Shown here: piece by piece, positions 56,534 to 64,000 of the stretch
Layout of the letters: every line of letters begins with the position of its first letter
Numbering within the stretch: the first letter of the stretch is position 1
The notes under the pieces: model-generated
What the model saw: the letters and a program-made list of their open reading frames with translations, nothing else
Told to the model about the DNA's origin: nothing
The model's database searches: none
Position numbers and translations under genes: made by a program
Assembly (NCBI GenBank): GCA_027576995.1
Contig: JANBQC010000041.1
Location: 314-64,313, forward strand
Source of the DNA: Dimargaris cristalligena
Lineage: Eukaryota; Kickxellomycota; Dimargaritomycetes; Dimargaritales; Dimargaritaceae
DNA length: 64,000 nucleotides
Direction of reading: 5' to 3'

Positions 56534-58026
56534 ATGTCGTCCCAGAAGGTCCGCAAGATTGTTGTCATGGGTAGCCGGAGTGTCGGCAAGTCCACTCTCA
56601 TTGTCCAGTTTGTCGAAAACTTCTTCTGCGACAGCTACTACCCCACCATCGAAAACACCTTCCGCAAGATCATCAAGTACAAGGGCATCGAGTTCGAATG
56701 CGAAATATTCGATACTGCCGGCCAGGTAAGCCTAACTCCCCTCTCACCTTGTAGCCTACCAAGTCACCCGTCCGTGCATACACCAAAGGGCTTTCTCGTG
56801 CGTTCTCTTTTGAACGGGTCGCTGGACTTGAGTGGCTTTCACGGCTATTATTATAATTATTATTATTAGTAGTAGTAGTAGTAGTATTAGCAGTATTAGT
56901 ATCCGTCCGCCCTGACTTATTAATTCCCCACGGCATACCCTCCCACTTTCCACCATTCCCGCGCTACTCCAATGCATGCTATCTCAATCGCAGGACGAAT
57001 TCACCATTCTCAGCCCCAAGTATGCGGTGGGCGTCCAAGGCTATATCCTGGCCTACTCCGTGGACTCCCGAACCAGCTTCGAAATGACCAAAATCGTCCG
57101 GGACAAAATCCTGTCGTTTTTCGGCACCAACTGGGTTCCATTAGTGCTGGTAGGCAACAAGACTGACCTCCACAGCCAACGGTAAGTTCGACTATAGTCT
57201 GGCATAGTAATCTAATCTACCCACAAGACCACCGATGCTGGTGTGCGGAGCGGGGATGGATGCAGTGTAACAGGGGGAGCGTGAGGCGGTTGAATGAACG
57301 GCATATTACCCTCCCCCCCTTCAGTGCTACACCTCTATTCTTCACCAAACACACTATAGGCCAACCGGCAAGGTCGGCTGATGACACGCGGGACTATTCA
57401 CCCCTCCCCCTTTCCTCTCCTGCCCGCCTCGGGTGGGAAATGCTTCCGGGTGCGGCCTTGCATATCCGGTTTCCCATCGCTTATCTGCTGGGCCGGCTAT
57501 CCTACTGCATGGAATCTGGCCCAGCGGTTATTTCCACCACATCACTTAGTGACGCTGTCTAACTAATCTTGCTCTGTTGTCTATGTCATCCATTCCTCTA
57601 ACCCATCTTCTATTCTACTTTTCCTCGCGTCATCGTTTATAGCGAGGTGTCCGCTGAAGAGGCCATCGAGCTCGCCAAGAGCTGGAACTGTGAGGCCATT
57701 GAGTGCTCAGCCAAGACCAACGAGAATATAGGTCAGTTTCTTATTCATTTACTATTATTGTATTATTGCGTCTGGCTGGTAATACCCCTCCCTCCCTATC
57801 CTATCTAATAATGAAGTAGGGGGTCACTTTGGATTCAGGCGCAATTGGTACTAACTTTTAGCCCACGCCTGTTTTTATTCTGCTACCATATGCACTCATG
57901 TGTTCGTATTCCTCCCGATTCACCCCATTGCCATACACAGATAAAATATTTGACCAGATGCTCCTCACCATCGAGAAGGTTTCAAGCCCCCCGGCGGAGA
58001 CCCGCTCCGGGTGTGTGATTTTCTGA
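56534..58026 (+). CDS. RHEB: Rheb small GTPase, TOR pathway regulator (4 exons)
   Basis: Exons 56534-56725, 56994-57181, 57643-57731 and 57941-58026 give exactly 184 residues, the length of human Rheb. Motifs: P-loop GSRSVGKS (13-20) with the Rheb-typical Arg in place of the Ras Gly12, effector loop YYPTIENTF, DTAGQDEF (60-67), NKTD (119-122), CSAK (148-151), and a C-terminal prenylation box CVIF (181-184). In fungi Rheb (Rhb1) acts upstream of TOR complex 1 and affects amino-acid uptake. Introns are 268, 461 and 209 nt with GTAAGC, GTAAGT and GTCAGT donors. The ATG follows a C/T-rich leader; an upstream in-frame TTG is not used. A possible AATAAA lies at 58521. Confidence 0.96.
56867..56886. 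repeat. TAG triplet microsatellite inside RHEB intron 1
   Basis: Six to seven tandem TAG units flanked by TTA repeats, wholly intronic. Confidence 0.85.
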
Positions 58027-59326
58027 TTTTCCATACTGAACGTCGGGTTGATTGCCCGTACACCATCATTATCCTTTCTACTCACCGACTCCCCTGAGTG
58101 GGGAGGAGGATCACACCTATCCACCCGCCTCGACTAGCTTCTATTGCACCCCTTCCTCTTGAGTATACCTCCTGACCTGTAACCCTTTCTACGCTTTCAC
58201 TGCAACGATACCGCACCTGCCCGCCCCAATCGTACTTTCCCTTGTATTTTTGCTGATTCCATGATGTCCTTTTCGTTTTCTTTTCGTTCCTTTTTCCTTC
58301 AAGTAATCCCTAGGCGGGCATATTTGATACCACTTGCTTTGGAACCAGCACCTATATATCCCGTATATGGTATAAATCCTACTTTGTGCTTTTGGTTGTA
58401 CATTAGCCTTTGGGTACCATTCGCCCACCCTGGGTATGCAATTGTACGGCCCGTGGGGGTTGTGATTGTAGGATCAGGCTGCCTGGTCGTATATTGAGGA
58501 CATTTAGGCTCTTCCTGGTCAATAAACCTCAATTCTATGTTAATGCAAATCAAGTCAATAGCATCATCGATAAGTAGAGGCTATGCTTGCGTCGTCGGTT
58601 CTTCTCCATTCTAAGCCACGTATCTCATGTATATGGGATCGAATCCCTAAGTCTAAAGCCAGGGTACAGCCATCTCTACAAGAATAACCATGTTACCATG
58701 GCTATCTGAGTTTTCCAACTGCCTGTGTTAGTGCACATGTTAGCGTGATGCCTTACCTGCAACAACACAGTGATCCGGCGGTGGAGCTGAGTCCCTTGTT
58801 GTGATTATTGGATATTGAGACATATGACATAACTACTACCTCTACCGAACCACTGGCTCTTGACACAGCAGTTGCACTTTGGGGATGAGGCAGTATTTAC
58901 CACAGATATAGTATAATATATCTTTATAAACAAGACCACAGGGGCCGTTGAGGTAATTAGATCGGATAAGCTATTTTGGCTAATTGTACCATCCAATAAA
59001 ACAGTAAAAGTTATTTGATTACACGATATATCAGTGCTATAAACTAAGGGGAAAACTCAAGATCTTCTTGAAGCAACTTGATAGAAATGTACAAAGGTGA
59101 AATGACCGTAATTGAGTTTATTGAGTTACAGAAGATCAACGAACAGTAAAATTGATATCTCGAAGAATTGTCAATTTAGGTAAGTATATAGAGTTTGTGG
59201 GCAGCGAGAGGAATAGCTCTGATAATACCAACCTTAGTATTTTTATACAAACTCCCCCCCATCAGATTTGACCCCAAGGTCGCTCAAGTGTTTATTAGAT
59301 AAAAATAATTATAATGTCCGAGATTA
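58027..59326. other. Intergenic 3' of RHEB
   Basis: T-rich RHEB 3' flank, then AT-rich sequence. Short frames only and no domain. I see nothing else. Confidence 0.45.
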
Positions 59327-59964
59327 TTATTTTTTTTGGTCTGCGACATTCTTCTGTGTGCTCGGATTGGCTAATGGGCTCTCGACATATTCTGGCGACA
59401 ATATGGCGCCTTCACCATCCTCGACCTGATCTAGGAAAGTCAACTTACGTACGCTAATGGCCACCAGCGACTGCTCGTCATCTCCGAGTCTTCTTACGAC
59501 CACGGCGCCCGAAAGCCCGTTCTTTTCGAGACATGTCTTCCAGGAGGTGCGGTAGGCTGGATTATATGCCTCTCCACTTTCTTCGATTACGCGCAAGGCC
59601 CTGGTATAGCCGAACATATTGGCACAATGGTACGGGATGTCATTGGATAATTTAAATATGTCGAATGCCCACTTATACAAATCCGCAATTTCCAATTCCA
59701 GGACCATGAGGGCGACGAAACTACTGAAACTATTGTTAAACGGATTAACCATCTCTTTCGCCCATTGAGCAATCATAGGGCCTTCAACCCCAAAACCTTG
59801 CCACGGCGGGCCATTAGGGCAAACAGGAGAGGCATAGGTTGGAAATCGACAATATTTGAACTAATTTCCTTGGCATTAGGCCAGTGTAAAGAAGCATAGA
59901 TGGCTTTGCCGGCAAACGTTGCGTCATTGCACGCCGTGGTGATCCAACTGATATGCCATCGACT
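59327..59964 (-). pseudogene. Orphan gene, frameshifted or with an unresolved intron
   Basis: Two - strand frames look like one protein. Frame A is open from an acceptor-like GGATAG at 59965 down to a TGA at 59773 (63 residues, WHISWITTACNDATFAGKA then HWPNAKEISSNIVDFQPM). Frame B starts with an ATG overlapping that stop (ATGA, 59776) and runs 149 residues to 59327 (AQWAKEMVNPFNN, LELEIADLYKWAFDIF). Sense continues across the overlap with a one-base shift. A third piece, EHWVAFDGREAWVTPQH, lies upstream near 60076-60020 after an ACAG acceptor. The family is not recognised. It may be a recently broken gene, or two exons with borders I cannot place. Confidence 0.35.
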
Positions 59965-62062
59965 CTATCCGCCGCTCTTCCTTGCCAACCGTATGCCATC
60001 GTTTGGGGGTGGTATGTTAGGCTATGTGCTGAGGCGTAACCCAGGCTTCACGTCCATCGAAAGCCACCCAATGCTCCTGTTAAATAGCGATTAGAAAGAG
60101 CGTGTTTTATTAAAGGAATATGGAGTCTGAAGTAGTAGAAGCGTTATGGACGCTAGTAAACTGGGGATCCAGGAAGTGCGGCCGATGCACTGTTTATATG
60201 GCTGATGACCATCCTCAGATAAGAGCGTGGTAGTGCCCGCATATATTGTCGCCGGACCTACTGGGATGCATATATCCCATTTGGGTCATCCACAGGTACT
60301 TCTGATGTAACGGCCTCAGAAGCGTTGGGGGTATCCAGGCATACTGGATTTCTGCACCGGCCAAGGTCGGCCCCTGCTCTGGCTGTGGATGCAACACCCC
60401 AAACCGTCAAAGTCCCCTGCCGTGCAGCACAAACCTATTCCCTGGCCAACTTGCTGCTCGGGTCCGATTGACCGATGGCTGGTTCACTCTCAACGTACGT
60501 TAGGGAAAGGGATGTGATAGTCGTAAGGGATACTATTGGCGTGGACGGGAAAAGGTATAAGCGTTCATAAGCTGCATAATAGATATAGGGTAAACTCGCC
60601 TCTGTTCCGGGCTGAAGCAAGAAGGTCAATAGACTGCAGGTTGGTGGTACAATAGTGGCGGCCCCTATAGCCAACTCGGGCCCTAGCAGCGAAAAGGGGA
60701 TGTTCGCTGGACTTGGCTCATACACCCACGTACTATTCGGCTAGCCCTCCCATTATTGACCCGTGCCCGTCCGCTTGGTTAGCTGTATTCATAGTCCCCG
60801 GGTACAGGCGAGTCGCAGAATCGATTGTCGAGTCCCCCCTCTTTCCTCCTATAATATATACCCTGGTCAGTTCCCAGTTCTTCGGACCACCAATCTCCTC
60901 TCTAGCGCCCTCCTTCCCATTCGCTTATTCCTTCTTTGAGGAAATCCCGGATCAAAAGGCAGCCAATACGGTGCCAACAACTCTTTAACCATTGCCATTG
61001 CCTATAATCAGCCTGCAGGGGCGTAAAATCCACCATTTTAATTATTTCTTTACAAAGACGAAGAGTATATATAAACTTATATCGATTGATAAGAGTACCC
61101 GGCTGTATGTCGACCTCCCACTAGCCGCCCACTGTAAGGGCATTTTACCGTCGTTGGCAATATCCCCCTCCCACTTCCATCCTCACCCCCTTCTGCGCCG
61201 CCATCCGTCACTTACTTGCTTATCTGGCCAACGCAAACCTTGCAACGGGGGCCTATGTGTGGTTCTGTATCAAGTTTTCCAATACGCTGGTATATTCAAT
61301 AGGCTCTCTAGTATCTATATATTGGTAAGATATGAGAGGGCAATGGATGCCGGGGTTGTAAGCCTGAGCAGGAGAGACACATCCGTATTACGAGTAAATA
61401 ACTAAACTAGCCTTTTATTAGGATTTGTGCACTACTTCCTAGGATTTGGTGACCTTATAATTTTTTTTAGTATCTTTATATGTGTAGATATATAAGGGAT
61501 TGTAGCTTTGTTGAAAAGACGGATGACTGTTATTCGAACTGCCTCTCTGTGGACGGTAGGATGCCTTCCACCGCCAGGGAGGCGAACAGCCAGCCCTCGT
61601 CGAGTCCAGGGAATCGACGATTTATTGGTCCTGATTGTATGGGTGAGCCATTGGGATACATATCATTCTTTCCTCGTTGATGTAAAAGTGTTTAATTTGG
61701 GGATACTATAAGGGTGTTTTTGGAATTATCCCTCTATTATCTTATGTAGATTTTTAGTACTGGCAGCTCCACCCTTGACGTACCAGGCTTAGGAATCTGG
61801 GAAACGGTGTTGACTTTCTTCTCTGGACGTTTTGGCACCGCAAAAGAGGGCTTTCGGTTAACATATACAGGATTTATTAGGGGCACACTTTGGCTGAATT
61901 CGGGGGCGCTGGAATACATGGTAGATGATAAATAGAGACATGAGGAGCAAGGAATTACACATGTTTAAGTTCTCTGAAAATACCAGCGAAAATAATATTG
62001 ATTGTTCTGACAATGGTAGTATCGAAATATAAAATTCAATGAGTAGATGGCGGCTATGTTTC

Positions 62063-62124
62063 CTTCGTAAGATTTCAGCACCTTTGATATGCCCTTCGTA
62101 GGATTTCAGCACCCTTGATATGCC
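62063..62124. repeat. 31-bp tandem duplication
   Basis: Positions 62063-62093 and 62094-62124 are two adjacent copies differing at two bases. The unit starts CTTCGTA and ends TGATATGCC. No coding role is visible. Confidence 0.9.
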
Positions 62125-63479
62125 AATACAGGTACTATAGGAACACGAATTGCTTTAGAAAATGGATACAACAGGATAGTAGGTTTAAACGCGATAATAA
62201 TTGAATTGGTTGGTAAAACACCAACCAATGAATTAAGTGTTAGTTGTACAATTGGTAGGATAAACGGGTGTTAAAAATATAGGGTTGATCAATTGATTAT
62301 GGGCTAGGATTGATATCGGTCGCCGACAAAACCAGGCATCGCATGCCAATGGACACAACATATTAATATGGGAGAGACTCGACTAGGTCGTATAACAATC
62401 GATATGCTGGATAAGGCAAATACAACCGGTTAAAAATGAGACTCTAGCCTATTTTTATATATACATACCATGTCTAACTTTCCATAGCTGGGCCTAATTG
62501 CATGTGTATTGCATTTAAAGTGCCTACCCGATAATTCGCAATGGTTTATTAGGGCTCTACTCAGCCAGGCGGTATAGTTCAATTGGCGACAAGCCATGTA
62601 GGAGAGGGAATTGTATGCATATCTCAAGCCCACGCGATACACGACTCCCTTTTTCTTCATCTCGATGATCCACATAAACCGCGTAACTCTATCCTCTGTA
62701 GTACTGGGACATCGGTTGGTAAGCAACGTGATCAGTCTGGTGTCTCTGTCTACCAGGAGGAGCCTCTCCATGCATGGCTACCTCATGATTGGAAGATCCG
62801 GTATATAATCTAGAGGTATATTTGTATTACTTTATAGAAAATGCGGGATGCTAACGACTTATGTATACCTCGAAGTAGGTGCCAGTTAGACGCTTATCGA
62901 ACCATCGAGGTGGTCTTGGTAGAAGACAAACTATACCTAGCAATATTAAAGTTGATATAGCGAATCTTTCAGATTCGGCATGAAAGGGCGTATACTCGGC
63001 ACTACGGCAGGGCGCTGTTAAATCTAAAGACTATCGTTGGCTCGACTCTGAAAACGATTAGAGCTCTATAAAGTACATTGCTATTTCCAATTTTGGCATT
63101 GGTATTCCCTATCGGAGTGGATGGGTTCAGTGAGCCTTAATACTAGTGCAGCCATGTTCTGGCCCGCTTCATTACAAGTATCACTTGAATCCGAAAATAC
63201 AAGCTGAAAACAACAGGTTTGACCGTAATGGCTGTTTTAAAAGAAATGTAAATGCTTGGGCACCAAATGTTATGTACCGCCCTTCTCCCTATCGGAACCA
63301 TCCCGCAGCTGCGAGGTCAAGTGAGGGTCGCCTGGTATACATATATTATATATAATAGTGCATTCTGATGGGTGTGGAGGGCCTATTCAATGATTAATAC
63401 CTTTTCTGAAGACGGGAAGAACCCCGCTTTACTTTCCCGTCCCCGCATTACATTCGGTCTCTTGTTAACTAATATAACC

Positions 63480-64000
<521 letters not shown>

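Noticed and set aside
62565..62600. GGTATAGTTCAATTGG resembling the 5' half of a tRNA
   Set aside because: No acceptor-stem partner, anticodon arm or B box follows.

Overview
The window looks like nuclear DNA of a filamentous fungus. Its recognisable genes are eukaryotic and most of those on the lower strand and several on the upper are split by GT-AG introns. They include a paxillin-like LIM protein, a CNNM/Mam3-type DUF21-CBS protein, a Sel1-repeat protein like Dsf2/Nif1, the casein kinase 2 beta subunit, copper chaperone Atx1, tRNA 2'-phosphotransferase Tpt1, Rheb GTPase and the start of Rab2. Introns are long (about 170-460 nt) and gene density is low. I infer an early-diverging lineage (Zoopagomycota or Mucoromycota type) rather than an ascomycete, but the sequence alone does not settle the lineage.

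Layout. 0.5-2.8 kb: LIM protein (+). 3.9-6.2 kb: six-exon SWIM plus RING zinc-finger protein (-). 6.2-9.7 kb: no solid gene. 9.7-10.6 kb: secreted lysozyme-like protein (+). 11.5-14.2 kb: CNNM/Mam3-like protein (-, 2 exons). 17.3-18.8 kb: low-complexity hypothetical protein (-). 18.8-27.1 kb: gene desert rich in microsatellites. 27.1-28.7 kb: unrecognised orphan protein (+). 28.7-35.3 kb: second desert with a few short exon-like relics. 35.3-36.9 kb: mitoribosomal mS38-type protein with a very long N-terminus (+). 38.2-42.4 kb: 1407-residue Sel1-repeat protein (-). 46.0-47.0 kb: low-complexity protein with PKA-like sites (-). 50.4-51.1 kb: CK2 beta (-). 52.1-52.8 kb: ATX1 (-, 3 exons). 53.8-55.4 kb: TPT1 (-, 4 exons, one GC-AG intron). 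56.5-58.0 kb: RHEB (+, 4 exons). 59.3-60.0 kb: frameshifted or intron-split orphan (-). 60.0-63.8 kb: no solid gene. 63.8 kb to the end: RAB2 start (+).

The genes are independent housekeeping loci, not an operon or an obvious cluster. Loose functional themes are growth and cell-cycle control (Rheb, CK2 beta, Dsf2/Nif1-like protein), cell polarity or adhesion (paxillin-like protein), metal handling (Atx1, Mam3-like protein), RNA repair or tRNA splicing (Tpt1), mitochondrial translation (mS38) and trafficking (Rab2). Immediately upstream of most start codons the coding strand is strongly pyrimidine-rich. I found no convincing transposon, tRNA, rRNA or CRISPR. The least explained parts are the orphan genes at 27.1-28.7 kb and 59.3-60.0 kb, the exon-like relics in the 29-33 kb desert, and a 73-nt near-perfect inverted repeat at the left edge.
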